From Roseiarcus sp963696665 (GTDB taxonomy: Bacteria; Pseudomonadota; Alphaproteobacteria; Rhizobiales; Beijerinckiaceae), in NCBI GenBank assembly GCA_963696665.1, contig CAVOLE010000028.1, forward strand, positions 62,001-126,000: DNA of 64,000 nucleotides. The letters are read 5' to 3'. Positions 54,549-63,707 of the stretch are shown piece after piece. Below the pieces are notes generated by a model. The model did not search any database, was not told the DNA's origin, and was given only the letters and a program-made list of their open reading frames with translations. A program made the position numbers and the translations under genes. Position 1 is the first letter of the stretch. Each line of letters starts with the position of its first letter.

Positions 54549-57500
54549 TTAGCGCGCCGGCCGGCGCGTCGCCGTGTCGCCCGTCTCGACTGGCTCATGA
54601 GCACCGGCGCCGCGGGAGGTCGTCCCGTCGATGGCGCCCAGCATCCGGCGCAAAATGCCCGGCGCAATCGCGGAGAGCGGATTGACGGTCAGCGTTGGAG
54701 CGCTCATCGAGCCATGCACGCGATAGCTGAGGCCGAAAACCCCGTCGTTCTGGCCGCCGCTCAAGAGGACGCCGACGAGCGGAATTTTCGTCAGCATCGT
54801 ATTGACCGTGTAAGCGGGGACGAACGAGCCGCTGACGTCGATTTGGTTGTGTTCGAAATCGATGCCGCCCTGTGTCGTAAGTCCTACGCTCGGATTGTAG
54901 ATGACGCCGTCCTGAATCGTGAGCTTGCCCGGGGTGCGCTCAAAGGACGCGGTCATCTTCTCAAAACGAACGCGCGACGCGTCGACAGGGGCGGCTCCCC
55001 CGCCCGATGCACGCTGCGGCGCAGCGCTGACCAGCTGGCGAAACGCCGGTTCGTCGCGCAGGACGAAGTCGGTGAGCGTAGCCTCGCCGGCGCTCAGATC
55101 GCCATGAGAGCGCAGAAGCAGATTGAGGTCGCCGCCTTCGAGCCGCGAATAGAGATTGGCGAAACGGAGAAGCGCGCCAGCGTCGGAGGTCGAGATCCGC
55201 GTTTCCCCGCCGCTTCCAGTCGCCATCACCACACCCGCGCCAATTCTTCCGCGTAGGCTTCCGAACCGAGTTTCCCCGGCGCGCCGCGATGCAGTGAGCT
55301 CCATGTTCGTGATCGCCTGTCTATTGGAGCCTGTGACGCTCGCGATCTTGGCGTCGATGTCGAAATCCTTCATCGTGGTTTGTCCGGAGGAAGTCCCATC
55401 CAACACCGACTTGACGAAGGCGCGCGCGTCGAGCGAAGCCCCGCGCACTGAAGCCTTGACCGAAGCCGGGCCATTGACGACGTCGACCCTGAAATCGTCG
55501 CCAGGCGCAATGCGCGCCTGAGTGATCGTGGCGCTCTCAATCGCGCCGTCGGGATCCATTTGCGCAGACCCACGCAACATCGGCACGCCCAGTTCGATCG
55601 CGATGTTGCTGAGCGAAGCGCCCTCAGGCGTGGGCTTGACCAAGAAGGTCGCCTTACCCGGTCTTCCGGCCGGCTTCGAGAGCCCGGGAACCGGACTGTT
55701 GACGCCTGCCGGCGTGAGGTCGATCTCGACCTCCGCGCTCGCGCGAAGTCAATGGCGCCTTGAGCTTGATGGGGAGCGGCCCGGTCAGCCACGAGCCGAA
55801 ATTGAGGCCGCGCTTGGCGCGTCCGGCCGCGTCGAGGGCGAAAGTCACGGTCGCCGAGCCTTCCTCGCCGAGCGTGCGGGCGACGTCCACATGAGTTGCG
55901 GCGCCGAGCAGCTCTCCGTCGCCCGCGATCTTCAGCGCATTACGATCGGCCTCGAACACCGCAGTCGCCGAGTCGAGCTTCTCGTCGGCGAGAAACTTGT
56001 CGATCTGGAGATTGTCGAGCGCGCCGGTGGCGTGGAACTGCGTGTCCTCCGGGCGCGCCGTCTTCCCGAGCTTGAGATTGAGGACGAGATCGCCTTCCGC
56101 CTGCCCTTTGACAGTCGCAGGATCAAGCGTGAGGCCCGCCTGTCGGCGTAACGGTTCGCGCATGAGCAGATCAGCGAGCGCGTCCGCCGTCCCGGTCATG
56201 TGCGCCTTCGCGGACGCGTCGACGATGGGCCTCGGCGTGATGTCCGGGACGGTGAAAACGAGACCGTTCGCCTCCACGCGCCGCGTCGGCGACAGGACCA
56301 TGGTCGCGCGATTGCCGGAGACGGTGAATTCATGGCCGGTAAAGGATCCCGTCCCCTCGTCGGTCATCATTGGCGGCAAGCCCGGCAGGAGGTCGACGCC
56401 GACGTCGTGGGTAGTGAACTCGCCGTGCAGGCTTTCGCGCGGCAAGCCGCGTTTGTGCGCCATCGAGTCGAGATCGGCGGCGGTCCAATCGGCTTTCAGC
56501 GATCCTTGAAGCCGTCCCCCATGCAGATTCTGCGCGCACCATTCGCGGACATCCGGATTTATGAATTGCGGCCATAGACGAATGAGATCGGACGTGGCGC
56601 TCGGGCCGGCGTCGATGTTCAGCTTGAGCGAAGTTCCTTTGTCGTCAGGCGCGGTCTGGGCCTTGATCGCCACGTCGACAGTCGGGCCGCGCGCGGTGAG
56701 GCGATCGACGAAGAACTGCGACGTCGTTTCGAGGAAGCGGGCGTCGAAGACTATGGACTTGAGCGCGACCGGATTGGCGCCGGACCGTTCCGGACCGAAT
56801 TGTGCGCCACGAGACTCGAGATGCGCGTTCCAGACCTTGGCCGCATCGGCCGGCGGGGCGATCCAGCCATGCGCCTCGACATGCGTCAGTCCGGCGAGGA
56901 CCTGAAGTCTGTCGACGCGGAACCGCCGGGCGTCCCCGTCCCAGGTCATGGCTCCGCTCGCCTCGTCGATGAAAAACGGGACGGCGTCGGGGTTATTGAT
57001 GCGCACCCGTCCTGCGCCGACGGTGAATCGGCTGGTAAACGCCCGCAGCGCCAACTCCGGCGTAAGCTCCGCGTCAAGTTTGAAGGCGATCGGGCCCTCG
57101 GCGGTCAGGGGCGGAGGCGCCTTGTCGAACGCCTGGAGGTCGGCGAGGCTGAGATCGTGGCCCTGGACCGACAGGGCCGGCGCCCCTCGTCGGAGGCCTG
57201 GGCGGCTATTGTCCACGGTCCCGCTGGGCCGGTCGCCGAGATCCTGGCGTACGCCCTCGATCCCGAATGATCGAATGTAACGGCGAAATCCTTATAAACG
57301 ACGGAGCGCTCCGTCGCTTCGTTGTCAATCTCGAAATGGCCGTTGGCGAGGGTCAGCCGGTCTAGCGCCTGGGTGGCGCCGGCCATGGTTTCCGCTGCGG
57401 CGCGGACGAAGGCGGCAAGCCCGGGGCCGTTTCCGTCCGTAGACGCTACGCCGGCGAGAGGGATTGGCGTCGCGCCCAAATCGCTCGCGACCGCAAGCGT

Positions 57501-57986
57501 GAGCGCGCCGTCCGCCGCGACGCGCAGGCGCATGTCGAGTCCGTCGAGTTCGAGGCGGCTCACCCGGACGTCGAGGAATGGCAGCGTGAACGGATTAAGG
57601 CCGAGTTTGCCGCTCGGCGCCGAAAGGACCGTTCGGCCGGCGGCGTCGCGCACCGTGAAGCCCTTAAAACCGAGCCCCACTCCCCACGAATCGTGCATGA
57701 GGTAGGTGGGTCCGAGAGCAATGGCGTAGCGGTCGCCGACCCGCTCCTGGAGGGAGGTTTGGATCTGGTCGTGCATGCCAACCAGCCGAAGAGGCCCTCG
57801 CGCCAAGAGCGAGGCGAGGGCGAGCCCCCCGACAATGAAGAGGGCGGCGACAAACTCCACTGTCCGGAGGCAAACGTGCGTAAGCCGGCCGGCGGAAATC
57901 CGCGGCCAGCCCGAGCGAAGCCGAGGGCCCTGAGCATCCGCCGCCATGTTGCGCATAGCGGCTCGGGCGCGAGCCCGCGTCGTCAT
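54549..57986 (-). CDS. AsmA-like/DUF3971 envelope protein, two frameshifts
   Basis: About 1,145 residues in three frames. N-terminus: a transmembrane helix (VEFVAALFIVGGLALASLLA), then LGFKGFTVRDAAGRTVLSAP and LELDGLDMRLRV. Middle: IAFKLDAELTPELALRAF, DVREWCAQNLHGGRLQGSLK, LVLNLKLGKTARPEDT. C-terminus: DDFRVDVVNGPASVKASVRG, FGSLRGRIGAGVVMATGSGG, IYNPSVGLTTQGGIDFEHNQ, VGVLLSGGQNDGVFGLSYRV. This is the DUF3971 plus AsmA-like C-terminal layout of YhdP/TamB-type lipid-transport bridges between the two membranes. Breaks lie at a G run near 57184 and near 55740. Start uncertain (57986 or 58004). Confidence 0.82.
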
Positions 57987-58198
57987 GCTATACCGAACGA
58001 CCAATACCGATCACCTTCCTTGGCGGGAGCAAGCTTAAGCGCAATCTTGGTTGATTCGAAGGGGCAGTGGCAGCCCCTCCCTGGCGCTTGCCTCAGACCG
58101 ACGGTTGAAACGCGCAGCGCTGCGGCTCAATGTCGGCCCCGACGGCGCGTTCAGCGTTGGCGGCCCATGGTCCGATAATGAGACGAAACGAGGGCGAT

Positions 58199-58669
58199 AT
58201 GACGAAGGAACTGGTTGAGGGCGACCCGGCTCCCGATTTCGAGCTCATGACCGACGGCGGCGGCCGGGCGCATCTCAAAGACCTCGAGGGCAAAGCGGTC
58301 GTAATCTACTTCTACCCCAAGGACGACACGTCCGGCTGCACCGCCGAAGCCATCGCCTTCAATGGTTTGCGCGCGAAGTTCGCCGCCGCCGGGGCGAGCG
58401 TCATTGGAGTTTCCCCCGACAGCGCCGCCAGCCACGACAAGTTCAAGGTTAAGCACGACCTGAAGATCGCGCTTGCCGCCGATCCCGAGCGCTCCGCGAT
58501 CGAGGCCTATGGGGTGTGGAAGGAAAAGAGCATGTATGGACGCAAATATTTCGGCGTCGAGCGCTCGACCTTTCTCATCGATCGCAATGGCCGCATCGCC
58601 AAGGTCTGGCGAAAAGTGAAAGTGCCGGGCCACGCGGACGAGGTTCTCGCGGCGACGAAGGCGCTCTGA
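58199..58669 (+). CDS. bcp: thioredoxin-dependent peroxiredoxin, Bcp type
   Basis: A 156-residue peroxidase. EGDPAPDFELMTDGGG, VVIYFYPKDDTSGCTAEAIA with the peroxidatic cysteine, and FGVERSTFLIDRNGRIAKVW are typical of the PrxQ/Bcp subfamily. The resolving cysteine found five residues later in E. coli Bcp is replaced (AIAFN), so it would work by a one-cysteine mechanism or with another thiol. Start at 58199 follows GAGGGCG. It diverges from the AsmA-like gene. Confidence 0.92.
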   Translation: MTKELVEGDPAPDFELMTDGGGRAHLKDLEGKAVVIYFYPKDDTSGCTAEAIAFNGLRAKFAAAGASVIGVSPDSAASHDKFKVKHDLKIALAADPERSAIEAYGVWKEKSMYGRKYFGVERSTFLIDRNGRIAKVWRKVKVPGHADEVLAATKAL

Positions 58670-58781
58670 ACCGCGAGATGCGGCCGGACCTTCGCTTGGC
58701 GTAACGTCAATTTGCGGTGCATTAACCTTAATGCGCTTTGCTCCCTTGTAGACGCGGTCGTCGACCGCGTCGCCGCGCTCC

Positions 58782-58822
58782 AAAGGGCGTTCGAAAGAAC
58801 GCCCGTCTGACGACGGGCTATG
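58782..58822. repeat. double-hairpin repeat copy
   Basis: GGGCGTTCGAAAGAACGCCC overlaps CCCGTCTGACGACGGG at a shared CCC. Lies between the peroxiredoxin and M23 peptidase genes. GACGCGGTCGTCGACCGCGTC immediately upstream is a further perfect palindrome (58751-58771). Confidence 0.65.
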
Positions 58823-58905
58823 AAGCGCGGCTACAATCGGGCTGTGCGACCCAAAGGCAATCTGCTCGAGAACGCCCCTTTCGCCGTGCAGGAGCGCGCT
58901 GGTTC

Positions 58906-60273
58906 ATGTCGTTGCGAGAGGGCTATCCAGGGTCGGGGCTCCCCTATCATCTGTCGTTCTCCCATGGCGACGCCGTCCATAGCATCCGGCTCGGGCGAGC
59001 GGGCGTTCGGGCGATTGCGGCGCTCGCGCTGCTCTCGTTGGCGTGGACCACGGCCATTACTCTTTATGTCGCCTTCCACGACGACGTGGTCGGCGCAATC
59101 CTCGCGCGGCAGGCGGAAATGAAGGCGGCTTACGAGGACCGACTGGCGGAAGCGCGCGCGCGGCTCGATGATGCTTCAAGCCGGCAATTGCTCGAGCGGA
59201 ATTCCTTCAAGGCCGCGGTGAACGCGATCATGTCCCGGCAGGCCCGACTCGAGCAGCGCGGCGCGATCGTCGCCGCGCTCGCCGAGACTGAGGCGCGCAA
59301 CCCGAGTTCGACCGCTCGACGCCAAGCCCCGACTCCGAGCCCGGCCGACGCTCTTAGTGCGATTCAGGCTCTCGGTCCGCCGACGTCCGCCGACGCAGCC
59401 ATGGACGATTCCGCGCGCGCTTACGCCCCTCTTCCGGAGCCCCACTTCGAGTCTCGGGCCATCAAGCCTCACCCGATCGACGAGTTGGGGGACAGCGTGA
59501 GCGCGCTCCCCTCGGACGATCCCTTTACGACAGCGAGTGTGGCGGGATCGGCAGACAATCTTGATCCTTCAGCGCGCCTTGCGCTCATCGGCCGCGCGCT
59601 CGACCGGATCGAGAGCGCCCAGACCAAGGCTCTCACCGCCGTCGATCGCGTGGCTCAGCGTTCCGCATCCCGCGATGCGGCGATCGTCGCGGAGACCGGC
59701 CTCGATCCAGCCAAACTCTCGGCGCCGCACGCGCAAGGCGGCGTCGGCGGCCCCTATATCCCGGTTGACCCGAATACGCTCCGGCTGGACCCCGCGCTTG
59801 CGCATGTCGCGCGCGACGTGGCCACGGCCGAGCGCCTCAAGGCGCTCATGGCCTTTGTGCCCCTGCGCATGCCGCTTTCCGGCGATCCCAGCGTCACGTC
59901 GCCGTTCGGCTACCGTGTCGATCCGTTCCTCGGCCGGCTCGCGCTGCATCCGGGCGTCGATCTCGCCGAGGCCGATGGCGCAGAAATCCACGCTGCCGCA
60001 GCGGGCCGCGTGGTGCATTCCGGGCCTGCGGGGGGCTATGGAATCATGGTCGAGATCGACCACGGCAACGGGCTCGCCACGCGCTATGCGCACATGTCGG
60101 AAGCTTTGGTCGAGGAGGGTCAGCAAGTCGGCAAGGGCGCCGTCCTGGGCAGGCTCGGTTCGACCGGCCGCTCGACCGGGCCGCATTTGCACTATGAAGT
60201 GCGCGTCGACGGCGAACCGGTCGATCCCGAGCGCTATCTGCGCGCCGGCGCCGATCTGATTGCGGCCGAATAG
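58906..60273 (+). CDS. M23-family cell-wall peptidase
   Basis: A 455-residue protein: a short cytoplasmic tail, one transmembrane helix (AIAALALLSLAWTTAITLYV), a coiled-coil/linker, and a LytM/M23 metallopeptidase domain at the C-terminus. Zinc ligands are complete: HPGVDLAEADG (H, D), ATRYAHMSEAL (H) and TGPHLHYEVRVDG (HxH). It should be able to cut peptidoglycan cross-links or to regulate division hydrolases. The start at 58906 is supported by a GGAG about 11 bases before and by the position of the membrane helix. Confidence 0.88.
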   Translation: MSLREGYPGSGLPYHLSFSHGDAVHSIRLGRAGVRAIAALALLSLAWTTAITLYVAFHDDVVGAILARQAEMKAAYEDRLAEARARLDDASSRQLLERNSFKAAVNAIMSRQARLEQRGAIVAALAETEARNPSSTARRQAPTPSPADALSAIQALGPPTSADAAMDDSARAYAPLPEPHFESRAIKPHPIDELGDSVSALPSDDPFTTASVAGSADNLDPSARLALIGRALDRIESAQTKALTAVDRVAQRSASRDAAIVAETGLDPAKLSAPHAQGGVGGPYIPVDPNTLRLDPALAHVARDVATAERLKALMAFVPLRMPLSGDPSVTSPFGYRVDPFLGRLALHPGVDLAEADGAEIHAAAAGRVVHSGPAGGYGIMVEIDHGNGLATRYAHMSEALVEEGQQVGKGAVLGRLGSTGRSTGPHLHYEVRVDGEPVDPERYLRAGADLIAAE

Positions 60274-60405
60274 CGCAATCTGTCTTGTAGATGACATTAA
60301 CAGATGTTGACGTGATTAAGCTGCGTCCTGCCGCGATGTCCAATTCTTCGCCGCCTCTCCAGCAAATGCGGTGATGGTGCGGCATTTCTGACATGGGGCA
60401 GGTTG

Positions 60406-60750
60406 ATGTCTAAGCTGAAAGTTGTGTCCATTCTGGGCGTTGCGGCGCTTGCGGCAACGACGTTGTCGGCGACGAACGTTGCGGCTGTCGTCCCCCTATT
60501 CCAAATGACGGGCGTGTTCAGCGACCCGGTTTACTTCCGGAATGTCCTGAATACTCCTGCGGTTGGGGAGAGCACCTTTTACGATAATTCAAGGACGGCG
60601 CCCGCCTCCACAAGCATCAGCCCTGACGGCAGCACTCTGGACTGGGGCACCAATCCTCCAACCGACGTCGGTAGGGTCTCAGCTGCTGATGAGAGTCGGA
60701 TCCTGCATTCCAGGGATGCGCCGACACTGGACGCCCCGCGCCAGGAATAA
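60406..60750 (+). CDS. short secreted protein, probably a truncated choice-of-anchor protein
   Basis: A 114-residue frame. Signal peptide SKLKVVSILGVAALAATTLS (cleavage near NVAA), then TGVFSDPVYFRN and STLDWGTNPPTDVG, which resembles the beginning of choice-of-anchor/PEP-CTERM proteins whose domains contain a 'tWG' strand. After this the sequence loses the pattern and stops. The gene is probably cut short by a deletion or frameshift near 60685. GGGGCAGG precedes the start. Confidence 0.5.
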   Translation: MSKLKVVSILGVAALAATTLSATNVAAVVPLFQMTGVFSDPVYFRNVLNTPAVGESTFYDNSRTAPASTSISPDGSTLDWGTNPPTDVGRVSAADESRILHSRDAPTLDAPRQE

Positions 60751-60795
60751 GCGCTCGCGGTTTCTCTTTCCCAGCCGCGCAGCTAGACAGGACGC

Positions 60796-62025
60796 ATGGA
60801 CGTTCTCCTGTTTCGCGCGCTGAGCCTGCTCGGTCTTGCGATCCTGGTTGCGCTGGCGGCGCGCCGCCTGCGCCTGCCCTATACGGTCGGCCTTGTGCTG
60901 GCGGGCGCAGCCCTCGCCGCCACGCGCAGCCATGCGGGTCTCGCGCTGACCCATGATCTCATCTTCGACGTCGTGCTGCCGCCGCTCCTGTTCGAGGCGG
61001 CGCTGAACCTCAGCTGGAGCGATCTCAGACGCGATCTCCTTCCCGTGGCCGCGCTATCAACCGTCGGGGTCGCGCTATGCGCCGCCGTGGTCGCTGGCGG
61101 ACTTGTCGCTGGGCTCGGCTGGCCGATCGAATCCGCCCTCGTCTTCGGGGCGCTGATCAGTGCGACCGATCCGATCGCGGTCATCGCGCTCATCAAGGAA
61201 TCGAAAGTGACCGGCCGCCTCAGCCTGCTCATCGAAGCCGAGAGCCTTTTCAATGATGGCGCGGCTGCGGTGCTGTTCACCCTTATTCTCGTCTGGGCGG
61301 CCCACGGCCCAGGAAACGCGCAGGATCCGCTCGGCGCCGTCACGACGTTTTTCGTCGTCGCCGGCGGCGGTCTTGCCGCCGGGTTCGGCGTCGGAATGAT
61401 TGCGGTCATGGTCGCGGGAACCTCGGAGGACCATCTGGTCGAGACGGCGCTGACCGTGGTCGCCGCCTTCGGTTCATTCCTGGTCGCCGAGCATTTCGGC
61501 GCCTCCGGCGTGCTGGCGAGCGTCGTCGCCGGCATGACCATGGGGAATCTCGGCGTGCTTACGCCGAAGGAGCGGTTCGGCCTCTCGATCACTCCGCACG
61601 GCCGAGCCTTCGTGCTCGAGTTCTGGGAGTTCGCCGCCTTTCTCGCCAATTCGCTGGTGTTCCTTTTGATCGGCTCGGCGATGGCGACCATCGATTTCGC
61701 CCGCGAGGGGTTCTTCGCGCTCGCGATCATTGTCGCGCTCGCTCTCCTGGGCCGCGCAGTCGCGGTCTATCCGGTGTCCCTCGCCTTCCTAGGCTCGCGC
61801 TGGGCGATCCCGCTCAATCAGCAGCACCTGATGTGGTGGGGGGGCCTGCGCGGCGCGCTGGCTCTCGCGCTCGCGCTCGCCCTGCCCGCCGACCTGCCGC
61901 GGCGCGACGACATTCTAATCTCCGCCTTCGCGGTGGTCGCGTTCTCGGTGATCGTGCAAGGGCTGACGGCGCCGCTTGCGCTGAAGGCGGCGAAAGTGAC
62001 GCCGAGAAGAAGGGCCGGCGGCTAG
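60796..62025 (+). CDS. Na+/H+ antiporter, CPA1 family
   Basis: A 409-residue membrane exchanger with about 12 helices. LPPLLFEAALNLSW, SATDPIAVIALIKE with the transport aspartate, EAESLFNDGAAAVLFTLIL and WWGGLRGALALALALALP are family-specific. It exchanges Na+ or K+ for H+. The start at 60796 is a good family N-terminus. The last 40 codons (from 61870) are duplicated downstream of the toxin-antitoxin pair at 62732. No break is visible. Confidence 0.9.
   Translation: MDVLLFRALSLLGLAILVALAARRLRLPYTVGLVLAGAALAATRSHAGLALTHDLIFDVVLPPLLFEAALNLSWSDLRRDLLPVAALSTVGVALCAAVVAGGLVAGLGWPIESALVFGALISATDPIAVIALIKESKVTGRLSLLIEAESLFNDGAAAVLFTLILVWAAHGPGNAQDPLGAVTTFFVVAGGGLAAGFGVGMIAVMVAGTSEDHLVETALTVVAAFGSFLVAEHFGASGVLASVVAGMTMGNLGVLTPKERFGLSITPHGRAFVLEFWEFAAFLANSLVFLLIGSAMATIDFAREGFFALAIIVALALLGRAVAVYPVSLAFLGSRWAIPLNQQHLMWWGGLRGALALALALALPADLPRRDDILISAFAVVAFSVIVQGLTAPLALKAAKVTPRRRAGG
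61870..61990. repeat. first copy of the antiporter 3' segment
   Basis: 121 bases of the antiporter's 3' end that recur at 62732-62852 without any indel. The first 47 bases are identical (61870-61916); after that I count about ten synonymous and seven amino acid-changing codons. The two copies flank the MntA/HepT pair. The divergence is mostly at third positions, as between related functional genes rather than as in a fresh duplication. Confidence 0.85.
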
Positions 62026-62082
62026 TGGGCTAGGCATGCCCGCAACTGACAGACTCGGCGCGTTATGATATTTCTTAAACCG

Positions 62083-62379
62083 ATGGACAAACAGGAAATC
62101 CTCGCAAAGCTGCGTGAAAACGAACCCGGCCCTCAGAGCGCGCGGCGTCCGCCACGTTGCGTTGTTTGGCTCGCAAGCACGGGGCGACGCCGGACTCAGC
62201 AGCGACATCGACATCATGGTCGAAATCAGCCCGGGGCCCACGTAACCGTCTTCAACTATGCTGGATTGAAAGATTTCATCGCAAGCCTGTTCGACAGTCC
62301 CGTGGATGTCGTCAATCGTGAGGCGCTGAAGCCCTACGTACGTCCCGCCGCGACGACTGACGCTCTCTATGCATTCTGA
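62083..62379 (+). CDS. MntA-like nucleotidyltransferase antitoxin, two frameshifts
   Basis: About 99 residues of the MNT family. The start (DKQEILAKLRENEP) and the end (AHVTVFNYAGLKDF, FDSPVDVVNREALKPY) share a frame; the central part (LRARGVRHVALFGSQARGDA, GLSSDIDIMVEISPG) is one frame over, so two compensating indels occur near 62128 and 62237. With them corrected the catalytic signature GS-x10-D-x-D (GSQARGDAGLSSDID) is intact. Family: MntA modifies its toxin HepT by adding AMP to a tyrosine. The stop overlaps the next gene's ATG. Confidence 0.8.
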   Translation: MDKQEILAKLRENEPGPQSARRPPRCVVWLASTGRRRTQQRHRHHGRNQPGAHVTVFNYAGLKDFIASLFDSPVDVVNREALKPYVRPAATTDALYAF

Positions 62380-62723
62380 AGCCGCGCTGCCCCCTTGCGC
62401 GACATGGCCTATCACATCGATCTCGCCGCGCATTTCACGGAAGGCTTTACTGAGGCCGGATTTCACGCCGATCTGCGCGCAGTTTATGCAGTGACCCGCT
62501 CCTCGAGGTCATCTCGGAGGCGTCGCGGAGACTGCCGATCGAGATGAAGGCGCGGCATCCGTCGATCGCGTGGAAGGACATCGCTGGAGCAGGCAATGTG
62601 TATCGACACGACTACGAGGACGTCCTCGCCCAACACGTGTGGGGTACCGTGCGCATCGATCTGCCGCCGCTGCGCGCTGCGATCGAACGCGAATTGAGGA
62701 ACATCGGCGGCGACATGCCCTAA
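62369..62723 (+). CDS. HepT-like toxin, two frameshifts, catalytic arginine absent
   Basis: About 118 residues, alpha-helical HEPN/DUF86 protein. LRDMAYHIDLAAHFTEGF, FHADLRAVYAVTR, and LEVISEASRRLPIEMKARHP, IAWKDIAGAGNVYRHDYEDV, HVWGTVRIDLPPLRAAIE are the HepT pattern. Indels at about 62394 and 62490 are needed to join them. HepT nucleases have R-x4-H-x-Y; here the arginine position is glycine (AGNVYRHDY, codon GGC rather than CGC), so catalysis may be lost, or the base is an error. It is directly downstream of and overlaps mntA. Confidence 0.75.
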
Positions 62724-62731
62724 TCTCCGCT

Positions 62732-62917
62732 CTCGCGCTCGCCCTGCCCGCCGACCTGCCGCGGCGCGACGACATTCTTATTTCGGCTTTCGCGGTCGTC
62801 GCCTTTTCTGAGATCATCCAGGGGCTGACGGCGCCGCTTGTGCTGAAAGCGCTGAGGCTACCGCCCGCCAGGCGCAGACACGCTCCGAGGGGAGATGCTT
62901 GTGGTCCTGCGCGTTAA
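62732..62917 (+). pseudogene. second, displaced copy of the antiporter 3' end
   Basis: Starts nine bases after the toxin stop and reads SALALALPADLPRRDDILIS, AFAVVAFSEIIQGLTAPLV, LKALRLPP before diverging. It has no start codon or upstream helices, so it is only the tail of an antiporter gene. Most changes against the first copy are synonymous, which implies a history under selection as coding DNA. Confidence 0.8.
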
Positions 62918-62931
62918 GCGGTTTTGGAATG

Positions 62932-62963
62932 CCAAAGGCCGCCGGAAGCCCAGCGGCCTTTGG
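62932..62963. terminator. hairpin terminator
   Basis: CCAAAGGCCGC and GCGGCCTTTGG form a perfect 11-bp stem around a 10-base loop. It stands 20 bases after the stop of the minus-strand PEP-CTERM fragment, the usual place for such hairpins, and can act in both directions. Confidence 0.7.
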
Positions 62964-62982
62964 TTGGTTAGATTTCGCCGGA

Positions 62983-63048
62983 TCAGGCTGCGGCTGCGGC
63001 GCCTTTGCGGGCGCGACGCCAGCCGAGGAAGCTCAAGCCCGCGAACAG
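62983..63048 (-). pseudogene. C-terminal fragment of a PEP-CTERM gene
   Basis: Reading minus strand, FAGLSFLGWRRARKGAAAAA and a stop is the transmembrane and basic end of a PEP-CTERM signal, followed by a terminator hairpin. The proline-glutamate-proline part and the body of the protein are missing; similarity stops at about 63048, where a TadE-like fragment begins on the other strand. Confidence 0.65.
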
Positions 63049-63210
63049 CGTCACCGCTTCGACACAGGAAGCAACCTGCCCGTCGAATACCTCGACCGGC
63101 GCCAATATGTGTCGGTGACGGCCACGATGCCGTTCAGCGCAATGTTCAGCGCGGCGGGCATCTCTTATCCCTCCACGACGACTGCGACGGCGGTGGTGCG
63201 CATCCAATGA
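63049..63210 (+). pseudogene. C-terminal fragment of a TadE/TadG-like pilus protein
   Basis: NLPVEYLDRRQYVSVTATMP, FSAMFSAAGISYPSTTTATA and VVRIQ match the C-terminus of TadE-like pseudopilins. The 5' part is absent; the sequence upstream is the oppositely oriented PEP-CTERM fragment. Its stop overlaps the next tadE gene's ATG by four bases, so it was once the preceding gene of a tad operon. Confidence 0.65.
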
Positions 63211-63607
63211 TCGCCCGCCGGCTCACCCGCGACCAGAGGGGCGTCGCAGCGGTTGAATTCGCGATCACCTTTCAGGTCTATTTCCTGGCGCTTTTCGGGC
63301 TGGCCCAGGCGGGCTTATGGCTTTGGGCGGACTTTTCGATCCAGCGCGCAGCCGACACCGCCTCCGCTGGGCCGCGATCCAGTGCACGCCGCAGCTGACG
63401 GCCTGTCCGACGGCTAGCCAACTTCAAAGCTACGCCGTGACCAATATCGTTGGATTGTCCGTGCCCTCGGACGCTTTCAGTCTATCGACATCCGACCCCA
63501 GTTGCGGCGGCGCCCTGGTCAGCGCCGCTTATGCCGTGCCGACCTTCACATCCGGTCTGGGACTGCCGAACATCACTGTGCACGCGAGCGCTTGCTATCC
63601 GATTTAA
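63207..63607 (+). CDS. TadE-like pilus assembly protein, frameshifted
   Basis: About 133 residues. The N-terminus is the TadE signature (TRDQRGVAAVEFAITFQVYF, one transmembrane helix FLALFGLAQAGLWLWADF, QRAADTAS). A missing base near 63362 moves the frame; it continues RWAAIQCTPQLTACPTASQL and ends ISLPNITVHASACYP-like (GLGLPNITVHASACYPI). Belongs to Flp/Tad pilus systems as a minor pseudopilin. The rest of the tad locus is not in the window. Confidence 0.75.
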
Positions 63608-63707
63608 GCGCGCCCATCGGCGATCGTTCATTGAGGCCGACGCTTTATCAGCTCGTGAAAACCATCTCGCCAATCCTGACGATGATCCGCCCCGTCGGTG
63701 AAAGAAT

